In this document: positions 11,622-21,736 of the stretch, piece by piece
How positions within the stretch are numbered: position 1 is the first letter of the stretch
How the letters are laid out: each line of letters begins with the position of its first letter
NCBI GenBank assembly: GCA_965112735.1
Contig: OZ218965.1
Location: 1,364,001 to 1,428,000, forward strand
DNA: 64,000 nucleotides
Direction: 5' to 3'
DNA from: Phaeosaccion multiseriatum
Lineage: Eukaryota; Ochrophyta, other classes
The notes under the pieces: generated by a model
What the model was told of the DNA's origin: nothing
Seen by the model: only the letters and a program-made list of their open reading frames with translations
The model's database searches: none
Position numbers and translations under genes: made by a program

Positions 11622-12724
11622 TACACAAAGCGTGATGAATCAGTGGGGCTATCAACGCGTACGTCCGTCAGGAGAGGGCATACAGCAGGTGCTAACAAAA
11701 AAAAAGTAGGCCATCAGACAGATTTGAACTGCTGCCACCCCACCCCACTCCACCTACCCACATCCTCACCTCCACCTCTAGTGCGTCATGCTCGTGCTTT
11801 GTCTTCTCCGCCACGGCCTTCCACAGGTTTCGCACCTTCATAGTGAGAGGCAGGGTCAAGGGGTATGGCCAGGGTTAGTGTCAGGGTCAGGGTCAGGGCC
11901 AGGGTCAGGGGTCAGGGTCAGGGTCAGGGTCAGGGTCAGGGTCAGGGTCAGGTGTCAGAGGTCAGGGTCAGGGTCAGGGTCATGGGACGGGATCCGGAAA
12001 AATAGTCCGTGGTCAGACTCAGGCTCAGGCTCAGAATCAGGGTCTCGGTCCTCCTCCTCCTCCTCCTCCCTCTCCCTCCCTCCCTCTCAGAATCAGGGTC
12101 TCGGTCCTCCTCCTCCTCCTCCTCCCTCTCCCTCCCTCCCTCCCCTCTCTCTGGTATTGCCGCGCTGGATACCTCCTTAACGCCCTTCTTGATGGTGGAG
12201 TCGTCCTCGCAGCCCTTGGCCTTGCGCAGCGCAGACACGGACTTGGCCAAGTCCGATTGCATCAAGGAGGGGTAAGTCACAGGGAGGGCCTGGGCAGAGG
12301 AGGGGGGGTGGGAGGGAGAGAGACAGAGAGTGGGGGGGCGGCGTGAGGGAGGGAGACACGGAGAGGGAGGAGAAAAGGCTCATATGCTTCCATCCAGAAG
12401 GCTCATATGCTTCCATCCAGAAGGCTCATATGCTGCCTCCCACCACTACACACAGATACCCCCAGCCCCAAGCAACCCTGCCTGTCCGTCTACCTGCCTG
12501 CCTCCCTGAATAACCAACTTGCTTACCTTGGCGAGCTCGAGCATCTTCTTGAGCATCACCTTATTGGCAGGCAGAGGCCTCGCAGCCTTGGCGAGGGCGT
12601 CCCTGTCGATGACGATCCAGTGCCGTAGGATCTTGAGGCCACCGACTGAGACGAACTCAGACAGCACCGCGTTCTTACTGCGAGAGCGAAGCAGCACCTC
12701 CAGGCAAAGGGCTCGAGACTCCAT
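8105..12724 (-). CDS. PNUTS/PPP1R10-like protein phosphatase 1 nuclear targeting subunit
   Basis: Exons: 12724-12527, 12289-12173, 11835-11770, 11448-11317, 10877-10146, 9627-9217, 8878-8105. All junctions are phase 0, giving 809 aa from Met 12724. Residues 1-127 form a TFIIS N-terminal/LEDGF helical domain (SRSKNAVLSEFVSVGGLKIL; ALPVTYPSL; VRNLWKAV). An Arg/Lys/Glu-rich helix and a low-complexity acidic stretch follow. Then comes KPSIRW, which fits the RVxF-type PP1 docking site, followed by WADHNGESLRRVKTF, then EIPWRNPKPLPNV. The C-terminus is poly-Gln/Ala/Gly ending in an RGRGG-like tail, with no CCCH zinc finger as in animal PNUTS. Known PNUTS brings PP1 to RNA polymerase II. Assignment rests on TFS2N plus RVxF order. 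An upstream first exon is possible because CATCATCAG precedes Met 12724. Confidence 0.72.
9631..9783. repeat. 17-bp minisatellite, 9 copies
   Basis: Unit TGGAATGAAACCGTACG repeats at exact 17-bp spacing from 9631. Only copies 4, 7 and 9 carry single changes. It sits in the PNUTS-like intron directly upstream of the acceptor of exon 9627-9217, and the acceptor's TTTCATTCCACAG is itself a degenerate copy of the unit. Confidence 0.95.
9860..9920. repeat. (CAA)n microsatellite
   Basis: About 18 CAA units with one CAG, in the same PNUTS-like intron. Confidence 0.9.
11524..11622. repeat. (CA)n microsatellite, about 48 units
   Basis: Nearly pure dinucleotide run in the intron between PNUTS-like exons 11835-11770 and 11448-11317. 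Confidence 0.95.
11865..11985. repeat. (GTCAGG)n hexamer array
   Basis: About 17 copies of GTCAGG/TCAGGG with a few GTGTCAG interruptions. Intronic in the PNUTS-like gene. The unit differs from TTAGGG by one base, but the setting is interstitial. Confidence 0.85.
12035..12145. repeat. Tandem duplication (about 55 bp, two copies)
   Basis: The block CAGAATCAGGGTCTCGGTCC followed by (TCC)n and CCCTCCC occurs twice in tandem, just downstream of PNUTS-like exon 12289-12173. Confidence 0.8.
12376..12436. repeat. 23-bp tandem repeat, 2.6 copies
   Basis: Unit AGGCTCATATGCTTCCATCCAGA at 12376, 12399 and (partial) 12422. Intronic. Confidence 0.9.
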
Positions 12725-12785
12725 CTGATGATGACCATAAGTCATGGGAAAGTGATGATGATAATGACATGGGTAGAGACAAGGC

Positions 12786-12906
12786 AGAGGAGGAGGAGGA
12801 GGAGGAGAGGAGGAGGAGGAGGAGGAGAGGAGGAGGAGGAGGAGGAGGAGGAGGAGAAGGAGGAGGAGGAGGAGGAGGAGGAGGAGGAGGAGGAGGAGGA
12901 GGAGGA
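12786..12906. repeat. (GGA)n microsatellite
   Basis: About 120 bp of GGA/GAGGA on plus, pyrimidine-rich on the coding strand, upstream of the first recognised PNUTS-like exon. Confidence 0.85.
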
Positions 12907-13095
12907 GCAGCAGCGAGAGAGGGGGGGAGGGGGAGGGAAAGCGCATGGAGGGGTCAGCCGCGGATTCGGTTGGGGAGAAGGAAGGCAGTGAAAGGAGGGA
13001 GGAGGGTGAATCCGTTAGGGGAGGGGGAGAACGCTGCGGGCCTCTCTCCGTCGCGCTGCCAGCCTGGTGCTTCCCTCCGCGCAGGGTCGTCGAGA

Positions 13096-13498
13096 GAATC
13101 AGCCTCCCCCCCGGGGGGTCGTCGGAAATTCAGCACCCTCCTCCCTGGGGTCGTGGAGATGAGATATCACGCTGCGGAGACCCTCCCCTCCATCAGCAAC
13201 CTTCGCCTTGCTTTCTGCTGCAACCGCTCCACACACTGGTCATTGCGAACACCCTTAGATGGCACCATATATAGACCGTCAGTCAACAAGAAGCCATAAA
13301 AGTCAGCCTCCCCCCCGGGGGTCGTCGGAAACTCTGCACCCTCCTCCCTGGGGTGTTGGAGATGATATATCACGATGCGGAGACCCTCCTCTCCATCAGC
13401 AACCTTCGCCTTGCTCTCTGCTGCGACCGCTCCACCCACAGGTCATGGCGAACATAACACCCTTAGATGGCACCATACTGTCTTCAGTCAACAAGAAG
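13096..13498. repeat. About 200-bp tandem duplication upstream of the PNUTS-like gene
   Basis: Copy A about 13096-13293 and copy B about 13299-13498. Both contain, in order, CAGCCTCCCCCC, GGGTCGTCGGAAA, CACCCTCCTCCCTGGGG, GAGATGA, CGGAGACCCTCC, CCATCAGCAACCTTCGCCTT, ACCCTTAGATGGCACCATA and CAGTCAACAAGAAG. Divergence by eye is roughly 10 percent, with several small indels. On the minus strand copy A has a short open frame starting MVPSKGV that is frameshifted in copy B, so the unit is probably not coding in both copies. It may carry the 5' region of the PNUTS-like gene. Confidence 0.85.
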
Positions 13499-14758
13499 TA
13501 CGTATGGCAGTCTACGGCCCCGCATACACCAACAGCCAACACGTGGCGTCTCTTCACTCTCGCCCCCCCGTGTAGACCTTTATAGCAGTTGCGTCTCGTC
13601 CGCTCGGGTCGTAGGTACGCACCCATTCCCCACTGCCACCCACACCCACCCAATTTGAGTACCCCAACTTGTGGTACCCAACTTGGCCCACCTCCACCTT
13701 CCACAGCTGTGCCACAACTGTGGGTGTAGCGCTCGATGAAAGGAGTTCAACTCAGACCGGGCGCATCGGTCGGAGATCGGTCGGAGATCGGTCTGAGTCG
13801 CGTGTGTTTGTATTCGCATACATACGCACGCACGCATCCGCGCACGCTCACGCATCAGCAAGTCGTGTGGATCAAACACTTGTTGGGGGCGACGTTGGGG
13901 GCGACGTCATCATCAAGCTTGTGGATCGGTAAAGGGGAGAAGTGAGGCGGCATTCAAAGCTACCCTATGCCCTGCCAACCACAGCCAAAGCCGCACCAAA
14001 AACCAAAACACCCCCGCAGCACCCCGGCCCCATCGGGCCATCGGGCCATTGGATACATCCATCGATCGACCGAGGCTCAGAAGAGTGTCTCACTAGACTC
14101 AGGCTCAGGCTCAGGCTCAACCTCAACCTCAGGCACAGACTCAGGCGTGCTCTCCGAACAACCTTGTCAACATCAATCAAGAGGAGGGCATTGAAAGCCG
14201 CTCAGATTTCAGATGCACGCATGCTGTGCCTTCAAAACCTTGATTGATTATCTTGGTCTCGCCGTCGTTTGCGTGTACACCAACCCACCCACCCACCCAC
14301 CCACCTACCCACCAACCCCCGCCACGCCCTGCCACGCCACCAGCGAAGGCGAAGGGGTGGCAGTAGACGCGTAGGTACTCCCGCATGGGGGTAGTACATG
14401 GTGTCAAGTGCATGTGCTTGTGTGTTTGTGCGGGTGTGTGGGTGCGTGTGTGATTCACGCCGAGGCAGAGCCGCAGCCTCTGCTGGAGACAGCTTGCTTG
14501 CCCTCCTGTTCTACATCTGCCCACTCAGCTCATGTTCGGGCTTGGGGCTACCCCGGTGGGCCACAAGGACACCCGCCCGGCAACCAGTAAGCCAATGAGC
14601 GAGTGAGTGAGTAGTATCAGGCGAGACCAGGTAGGGAGGGGGGGGGGGGGGTAGATGGAGGGAGACAGAGGGAGGTGGTGCGAACAAGGAAGAAGAGGAA
14701 CGAGGGGTGGAAGGACGCACCACTGTTCCATGCCCACTGTTCCGTGCCTTCTGCGCAC
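13499..14758. other. Region with no recognised gene
   Basis: Short frames on both strands, none with a recognisable domain. Contains a (GGCTCA)n patch at about 14098-14130 and CACC-rich sequence at 14283-14320. The 3' exons of the gene beginning at 15660 may lie here (for example a minus frame with EYLRVYCHPFAFAGG near 14340-14380), but I could not join them with confidence. Confidence 0.4.
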
Positions 14759-15660
14759 TTGCAAAGAGTCCAAGGCCACAGCTTCGGACGTGAAGGCAAG
14801 GAAGGGGTGTGTTTTCGTCTTGATATAACCGAAAAGAAATACAACCCATCACCACCACCCCAAAGCAAAAAAGCGGAGCATGTATCGATATACTTATAGA
14901 GAGCAAGCACTTGTCCTTGTAGGGAGTGTGGTTCCCTCACTTACATTCGTGGCATTCATCATGACCTGGGCCAGGACGGCAATCTTCTCCGGCCCTGCTA
15001 CGGCACCAGAGCCATCGATGACACTCGCGATGCAGATCTCTGCGTCGCTCAGCTGCCCAGCAGACACCACGGAACCATTCGGCGTTGGTGGGTCCACTCC
15101 TCCATTCCTTGCCCGCTCTCGCTCTCTCAGAAAAGTGGATGCGTCCTGTTTGATGGTGCTCTTCGCGGTCTAAGGAGTGGGTAGAAGGAACAAGAGGCCG
15201 GAAAGCAGGTCACAAAGTGGCACAAAGTGTGGTGGACGGTGGTGGTACGAACTGGGGGGAGGGGGTTGGATCCCCAGACCCACCACAAGCCCCTTCTAAA
15301 TCTCCCCCATCAGCACGGTTCTTGTCTTTAATATCTCTGCCTTATCGTCCCTCCGACGTGGCTGCCCGTTCTCACCTTGTCCTTGCTCGATCGTCGCCCG
15401 TTGGCTCCCTTGCCCTCCTTGGCCCCTCCGCTCGAGGACGACTTCGCTCCTCCTCCTATTGATGCTGGAGCTCCTTCCGCGGCTGATGTAGACATAGTCT
15501 TCTTCCCTGTCCCCTTTTCCTGCTGCTGCTGCAGCTGCTGCTGCTGCTCCTGCTGGGGTGACTTGGGCGACGAAGCACCAGCAAGAGCCTTTGAAGAGCT
15601 GGTCGAAACTGGAGCTGGAGCGTCTACCGTGGTCGCTGTCACCACAACCTCTTCAGTCAT
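14759..15660 (-). CDS. Unrecognised multi-exon gene, 5' part
   Basis: ATG at 15660. Exon 1 15660-15376 encodes a low-complexity Ser/Ala/Gln N-terminus (MTEEVVVTATTVDAPAP...) ending ...SKDK before a GTGAGA donor. Exon 2 15169-14945 (TAKSTIKQDASTFLRERERA ... LSDAEICIASVIDGSGAV ... LAQVMMNATN) is followed by a GTAAGT donor. A further phase-0 segment 14818-14759 (TKTHPFLAFTSEAVALDSLQ) is possible. I do not recognise the family. Exons 1 and 2 have good splice sites and normal amino-acid composition. The 3' end is unresolved. It is divergent from METTL16. Confidence 0.45.
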
Positions 15661-16036
15661 GAGGCCTATCTAGAACCTATCTACCACAGTGTGGATATAT
15701 GAGAAGAGGTGATTACTTTCTTGCTTTTCTGCTACCGTCTCCACCAGACATCCCCTGGTTCGTGGATCTTTCCGGAGGTGAGGAAAACTACATAAAGGCT
15801 AGCAGCAGCTTCACGGCCAATGAGTGCTCCTTTTCCATTGCGCCCACGGGAGCCCGTCCAACCCCCGCTGCTTCTACTGCTGCTGCTGCTTCTCCTCAGT
15901 GGCCGTGCTGTTTGGGTAGAGAGGGAGGGGTCGGAGATTTGTATAGGCCTCTGGAGGCCTCCAACTCCGACGACGGCTCATAAGTCAATTGTCACGTCTG
16001 CTTCTCTCCTTTTTTTGTTGCCGGGCCAATGTGAGG
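15661..16036. promoter_or_regulatory. Divergent promoter, unrecognised gene / METTL16
   Basis: 376 bp separate the opposing start codons. No TATA box or known motif is evident. Function is inferred from geometry only. Confidence 0.45.
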
Positions 16037-18459
16037 ATGCACAAGGATCAGCTGGCGGTGGACCACGATGTTGGCCGCGGGAAGGTATGGGTGCCGACAA
16101 AGGGCGACAAAAACGACAAGATGCACCCGCGAAACAAGTACCGACTATGCCCGCCAGACTTTGCCGCCTTGGTGCGAAGATACCCGCTAGAGCTTGGCCG
16201 CTTCGTCTCCGTCACGAAGACCTCCGGTGGCAGTATCGATGCTGCAGATGGGGGGAAGGAGGGTGCAGGAGGAGGGGAAGAAACCCAAATCCAAGGGGAC
16301 GGGAGTAGCGGTAGCGGCACCAGCAGCGGCAAGCCACAGCGTGAGGGCCGTGCTGTCGTGAGCTGGGAGAACCCAGAGGCAGTCAAGGCCCTGACAGCTG
16401 CGCTTCTGAGGCAAGACTTTGACTTGAAATGGGACATGCCTCTGGACAGACTGTGTCCGCCCGTGCCCAATCGACTCAACTACATTTGTTGGCTGGCGGA
16501 TCTGCTAGCGCTCCCGGAAGAGGGGCGGGACGCTGAGGAGGAAGGAAATAGTCCAGGTAGCAGTATGGGCATGAGCAAGGGCGCGGTAAAGGAAGGAGGA
16601 GGAGCGGCAGCAGAAGGAGGCCTGAAGCCCCGTCCAGCTGGGAGCAATGGAGGCTTTACCATGAGCAAATCAGAGCTCTCTTCCACAGGAGTACCTGACC
16701 AACAGCAGCAGCAGCCGCCACGGTGTAGGGGCATCGACATCGGGACAGGTGCGTCCTGCATCTATCCGCTGCTGGGGTACAGGGAGATGGGCTGGGATTT
16801 TCTAGCCACAGAGGTGAGAGAGAGAGAGTTTGCAATGCTCGTGCAGCGCTGTCCTGTCCTCGCTCTTTCCGAGGAAGGAAGGGCAGAAACAAGGGTCATT
16901 CATCCTCACACTGTCAGCTGCACACGCTGCCTGCCCTTCGCAGCACACATTGACCAACATGCCTTCCTATCGCTGCTGCCCCTTGCCGCTCTCCTTCTGT
17001 TCCTTTGCTACCCCAAGGTCGATGCAGAGAGCTTCGCATGGGCCCAAAAGAACGTCACTACCAATGGGTTGGAGGACCACATTCGAGTGAAACTGGTTGT
17101 GCTCGAGGGCGAGGGCGACGGGGAAGCTGTAACTGAAACTGACCCCGCCCCCGCATCGGAAGTGGCCAGGGGTCCTCTCTTGATGGCCCTAGCAGGGGAA
17201 GATGAGGAGGACCACCACCAGCAGCAGCAGCAGCAGCAGCAGGGAGGGACAGCAGTTGGTGGTACAGCAGTTGGTGGTACAGCAGTTGGTGATACAGCAG
17301 TAGACCCACCTCTTTGTCATGTTCATCCACCGCCGCCGTCATCGCGCAAGAGGAAGAGACCACGACGCGAAGAAGGGGGGAGGGCGCCGGTGCGCGGGCA
17401 GATGAAGGTCAGCGAGCAGTTGGTGATGCAGCAGCAGCAGCATCAGAACGAGCAAGCGCAAGGGCGGCAGCAACAGCAGAAGCTGGAGCAAGAGGAGCAC
17501 CAGCAGCAGAAGGAGGAGGAGGAGGAGGAGGAGGAGGAGGAGGAGGAGGAGGAGGAGGAGGAGGAGGAGGAGGAGCAGCAGTTGGTGATGCAGCACCAAG
17601 GGCGTGAAGAGGAGCGACGGCAGTGCCCCTCCTCCTTTGACACCTTCGACTTCACCATGACCAATCCTCCCTTCTTCTCGTCTCTGTCCGAGGCGGCGCA
17701 ATCGCAATGCTCGGGTCAGACACGCGCCACTTCCAGCATGGCTCAGCCTCTCGAGCTTGTGTGTGCGGGGGGAGAAGAGGCCTTCGTGGGTGCCATCGTA
17801 AGAGACAGCCTCACCACAAGGACGAAGGTGAGCGGTCCTTGCTCTCTGTGCGGGGGTGCGCGCAACAACACACGATAACCCCCCCTCCCTCCCTCCCTCC
17901 CTCCCTCCCTCTCTCCCTCCCTCCCTCCCCCCCCTCCCTCCCGCCTCTCTTCCCCTCTCCTCTCGCCCCCTGTCGCCCCCCCCCTCCATGGAATACGTTG
18001 TGTGGCGTGTGCATGCATGCATTGGATCATTAAACCTATCAATGGATGGGTCAGATCCGCTGGTACACGAGTATGTTGGGGCGGAAACGAAGCCTTCAGC
18101 CCCTTGTGCGGCTACTGAGGAGTGAAGGGGTACGCAACATTCGCACCACAGAGTTCTTTCAAGGCAAGACTAGCAGGTTAGTGAGTGAGTACATGTAGTG
18201 AGTATGTGGGTTGGGGTGGGGTGGGGTGGGTGTGTGCGTGTTCACTCACATGGTACCTCTCCTCCTTCCCCACTTAATTCGCCCACGGGTCTGGATCTTG
18301 TAACCGTTGTTTTTTTTTCTCCTCTTTTCCCTCCTCTGCTGCTTTTCGTCCCCGTGCTCCTGCCCCAATGTTCGCATCTCTTCTCTCTCTCTCTCTCTTT
18401 GCTCTCTCTCTCTCTTCTCTCTCTCTTCTCTCTCTCTCTCTCTCTTCTCTCTCTCTTCT

Positions 18460-18555
<96 letters not shown>

Positions 18556-19703
18556 CTCTCTCTCTCCGTCTCCTCTCTGGCCGGGCTGTGCTGTCTGCTC
18601 TCTCTTTGCTCTCCTCTCTCTTCTCCGACATGGCTGTGCTGTGCTGTGCCGTACTGTAGATGGGGCCTGGCCTGGTCCTTCGGTAGCTGGGGCATGGTCG
18701 GTGGAAGGGTGCCGGAAGGGGTCCATGCCAACGTCCTCCACAGGAAGAAGGTGAGAAGGAACAAACCAATAGACGTGTTGGTAATCCATTTTGTTCATTG
18801 GCCAGACAGCCCCATCTGGGGGATTGCTTTCGCCACCGCCTTGCTCCCTTAATCTGGTTTCTTCCCTTCTTCAGCTCACTGTTTCTGTGGTTGTCTCTCG
18901 TCCATACCTCTGTCCCTACTCACTCCTCCCATTGCTCTGGGTGTGTCGATGAGCAGATTCTTTCCCGTGAGAGGTCCAATTACTACTGCTTTCGTGTGCC
19001 CCTTAGGGGAGGTAAGGAGGTGCGACGAATCCTAAAGCAGCAGCAGCAGCAGCAGCAACAGCATTTGGTGATACAGCAGCAGCACTTGGGGATACAGCAG
19101 GGAAAGGGGAGGAAGAGCGAGAAGGCAGGCGGTGCTCAACAGCCCGGTGGGCCCAACTCGGCCCCTGCGGTAGAGCGAGCAGAAGCAGTAGCAGCAGCAG
19201 GATCAGCAGGTGGTGATACAGCAGCAGCTTCACCGCCACCACCACAACAAGTCAAGTCTCTGCCTGCGCCAGAGCTGCTGCCTACAAGTTTGGGGCAAGT
19301 GGTGAAGCGAATGCAGACTTTCTGTCGCACCTACGGGGCCCAGGGGGGCAGGGCCCAGGGAGGCATCAGCAGGGTAGTGCTGAGCATGGATGACGGGTGC
19401 GAGGAGGAGGAGGAGGAGGAGGAGGAGGAAGAGCGAGAACAACAAGGAGGACAAGAAGAACAAGATCAAGGAGGAGAAAGAGACGGAGAGATCCTCGCCA
19501 GTGGCACACAGTCCTCCGACGACGGAGCAGGAGCAGCCCGACGCGGGGAAGGGGAAGCCTTTGGCACCATTGGCACCATTGGTACCCTTGGCACCCTTGG
19601 CGCTGGCTTTACTGGCTCTGTGGGTCCTGTCCAGGCTGCCGAGCGCAACTTGTCTGTGACCACAACAAGTGCTGGTGGGAGTGCCACCGGCACCGACAAA
19701 GCC

Positions 19704-19739
<36 letters not shown>

Positions 19740-19834
19740 ATGTTGTTCACGTTCTTCGTGGAAGTGGTCCCTGACGTCAGTGAGGGTTTTGTCGATGTTA
19801 CCCTTCATCTTGAGCAGCAGCAGCAGCGGCAGCG

Positions 19835-19866
<32 letters not shown>

Positions 19867-20060
19867 AGAGTGCAGGAGGAAGAGACGAGCCCAACGACAA
19901 GAGCAGCAAGGCCAAGGCTACTGAGGTGAAGGCGAAGGCGACGGTTAAGAGCAGCAGTGTCAAGTCGGCGTTTCGGAACTTTGGAGAGGTGCTCTTTGCC
20001 GGCGTGGTGATGCAGACCAGGAGGTATCGGAGGGCCGCACAGCAGTCAAAGTCAACGTGA
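16037..20060 (+). CDS. METTL16: METTL16-type RNA N6-adenosine methyltransferase
   Basis: Exons 16037-16813, 17018-17827, 18055-18176, 18660-18750, 18957-20060; 967 aa. METTL16 methylates adenosine in U6 snRNA and MAT2A-type hairpins. Signatures in order: MHPRNKYRLCPPDF (the family start motif), DKLCPPVPNRLNYI-like region, RGIDIGTGASCIYPLLG (SAM site), GWDFLATE|VDAESFAWAQKNV, FDFTMTNPPFF (catalytic NPPF), CAGGEEAFVGAIVRDSL, IRWYTSMLGRKRSLQPL, RWGLAWSFG, and a C-terminal VCR-like region (AFRNFGEVLFAGVV). A 170-residue Gln/Glu-rich insert sits between VKLVVLEGEG and the NPPF strand. The alternative start at 16121 would begin at MHPRNKY. Intron 1 (204 bp) is a multiple of 3 and free of stops. Divergent from the gene at 15660. 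Confidence 0.93.
17253..17297 (+). repeat. Three tandem copies of the dispersed 15-nt unit
   Basis: CAGTTGGTGGTACAG, CAGTTGGTGGTACAG and CAGTTGGTGATACAG follow one another with no spacing inside METTL16 exon 2, read as AVGGT AVGGT AVGDT. Single copies lie at 17417-17431 and 17579-17593 in the same exon but in another frame (QLVMQ). Confidence 0.95.
17509..17574 (+). repeat. Coding (GGA)n, poly-Glu in METTL16
   Basis: A pure GAG codon run of about 22 units within the exon, encoding a poly-Glu tract just upstream of the NPPF strand. Confidence 0.9.
18378..18555 (+). repeat. (CT)n tract in METTL16 intron 3
   Basis: About 180 bp of nearly pure CT on the coding strand in intron 18177-18659, about 100 nt before the acceptor CTGTAG. 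Confidence 0.9.
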
Positions 20061-20323
20061 TACCTAATATTACTTAGTATTACTTAACTACTCTGTGCTC
20101 TGCTACGTTATCCCGGTCACGCCTTGACCCAAGCAACACCAGAATCAAAACGTCTCCTCTTCTCTCTTCACTGAGGAGGGCTCCTGGTGTGATGATGATA
20201 ATGATGATCATAATGATGATGATGATGATGATGATGCTGATGATGATGATGAGTGTGCGTGCGCCCATCTCATGGCCAAGAATCAAGCCACCTAGAGGTC
20301 CTCGTCGGTGTATATCCCATTTA

Positions 20324-20821
20324 TCGGCCCCGTGCACGCCTAGCGGCCTAGGCTCTAGGCCGCTAGGCCGCTCGGCCTTCGGCCGAAATAGGCCTAGGCC
20401 GGCGGCCTCCGGCCGCTCTAGGCCGCTCACTTTTCAGCCCTAGGCGGCCTATAGCCCGCCTCTAGGCAGCCTCCCAGTGACCGTGGGCGCGTGCGTGGTG
20501 CCGCCCAGCCAGTGGGTATAGCAGCACACCTGTAGGCCTGCACTCCTCGTAGGGCCAGCGAGGCGGAAAGAGACAACACGAACCAAGTCTACGCCTCACT
20601 TATCCCATGCAATACATTTGCTTAAAACTGACGACACTTGGGCGGGTTCCGGGCCAGCCCAGGGGCATATGAGCATATTCCCGCCCTGGACCTGCGCCTA
20701 GTTGGCGTCTGCCCTAGGCCGCCGCCTAGGCGGCCTTTAAATAGGCCGAGGGCCTACGGCCCCCGCTAGGCCGGGCAATTTTCCAAAATAGGCCTAGGCC
20801 GCTAGGCGTGCACGGGGCCGA
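20324..20821. mobile_element. 498-bp non-autonomous inverted-repeat element (MITE-like) with target duplication
   Basis: A perfect 30-bp terminal inverted repeat: left 20324-20353 begins TCGGCCCCGTGCACGCC, and right 20792-20821 is its exact reverse complement. The hexamer CATTTA flanks both ends (20318-20323 and 20822-20827), as expected for a 6-bp target-site duplication. Inside, GGCCTA/TAGGCC palindromic words dominate the outer 100 bp on each side, so the ends could fold extensively. No open frame resembles a transposase, so it would depend on a helper. The superfamily cannot be named from a 6-bp duplication alone. Confidence 0.85.
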
Positions 20822-20827
20822 CATTTA

Positions 20828-21736
20828 GAGGCATATATCCCATTTAGAGGCATCTTCTTTCCTCTACCAGTGGTAGCTAGAGTCGTCTCCTCCTGCAACT
20901 AGTCAAGCAGTGGTAGCTAGAAGCGTCTCCTCCACGACCCGCAGCCAAGCCAGTGGCAGCCAGGGAAGAGAACAACACGCTTCAAGAGCAGACCACGCTT
21001 CCCCTCCTTAGAAGAGGATAGGACCCGGCCTTGTGCGCAGGAAGAAAGAAGCGGTTCTCTTCCTCCCATGGTTGTGCAGCAGAAGCCCCTACTGAGCAAA
21101 GCAGTGTGTTTGGGCCACAAGTTGGGGGGTCTCCTCCACGCTGTTTGGGAGATTGCGTGTGCGGGAGTGCGCACCGCTAGCAACCATCCAACCAGCTCAT
21201 CGAGTCTCTCAAGGTCCAATGGTCTCATGTGAAGGGCCATTTGGCTCCTTTGCTTGACGTGGTGGTGCTCCAGTGCTCGCCAGTGAGCCATTTGAGGAGA
21301 CTTTGGCGACGCTTTGACGTGCACAGATGCCACTCTTTTGTACAAAACCTTGTCCCCCCGGGGGCTGGAGGAGAGGAGACAGGTTTCCCGGTCGTGGTAG
21401 ACGTCCAGAGCGCCCACTGCCTTGCCTCGTGGGGCCACGGGCGGGGCTGGCTGTGGCGCTCGACTCCCAATGAAGCGAAGACCTTCGCCCCTCTGGCGCA
21501 ACCGATGAGGTGTAAGAACAAGTGCCGCGCCTTCCTCCCTTTCGTCCATTCCGTCTTGCGCTTCCACTACTCTTCACTCGCGTCGTATCCTGAGGCTGCT
21601 GACAATGCTGCTGCTACTGCCATATCTACTTCGTCCCTTCGGCCCGGGTATGAGCGAGAGTGAGTGTGTGTATGTGTACGTGCGTGCGTACGTGTGCGTG
21701 TGCGTGTGCGTGTGCGTGTGCGTGTGCATGTGTGAG
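20828..21736. other. Region with open frames of unknown meaning
   Basis: Lies between the inverted-repeat element and the METTL13-like stop. A minus frame of about 210 codons (20917 to about 21550) and a plus frame (about 21220-21663) overlap over most of their length. Neither shows a recognisable domain, and codon composition does not decide between them. A 13-bp word CAGTGGTAGCTAG occurs twice (near 20869 and 20909). A short (GTGCGT)n tract lies at 21665-21732. Confidence 0.35.

Noticed and set aside
11865-11985. Telomere-like (TCAGGG)n
   Set aside because: Interstitial, inside a PNUTS-like intron, with no TTAGGG copies in the window. A simple repeat.
20917-21567. 216-codon minus frame beginning GTG
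   Set aside because: No ATG at the stated start, no recognisable domain, and an equally open frame on the other strand. Not called as a gene.
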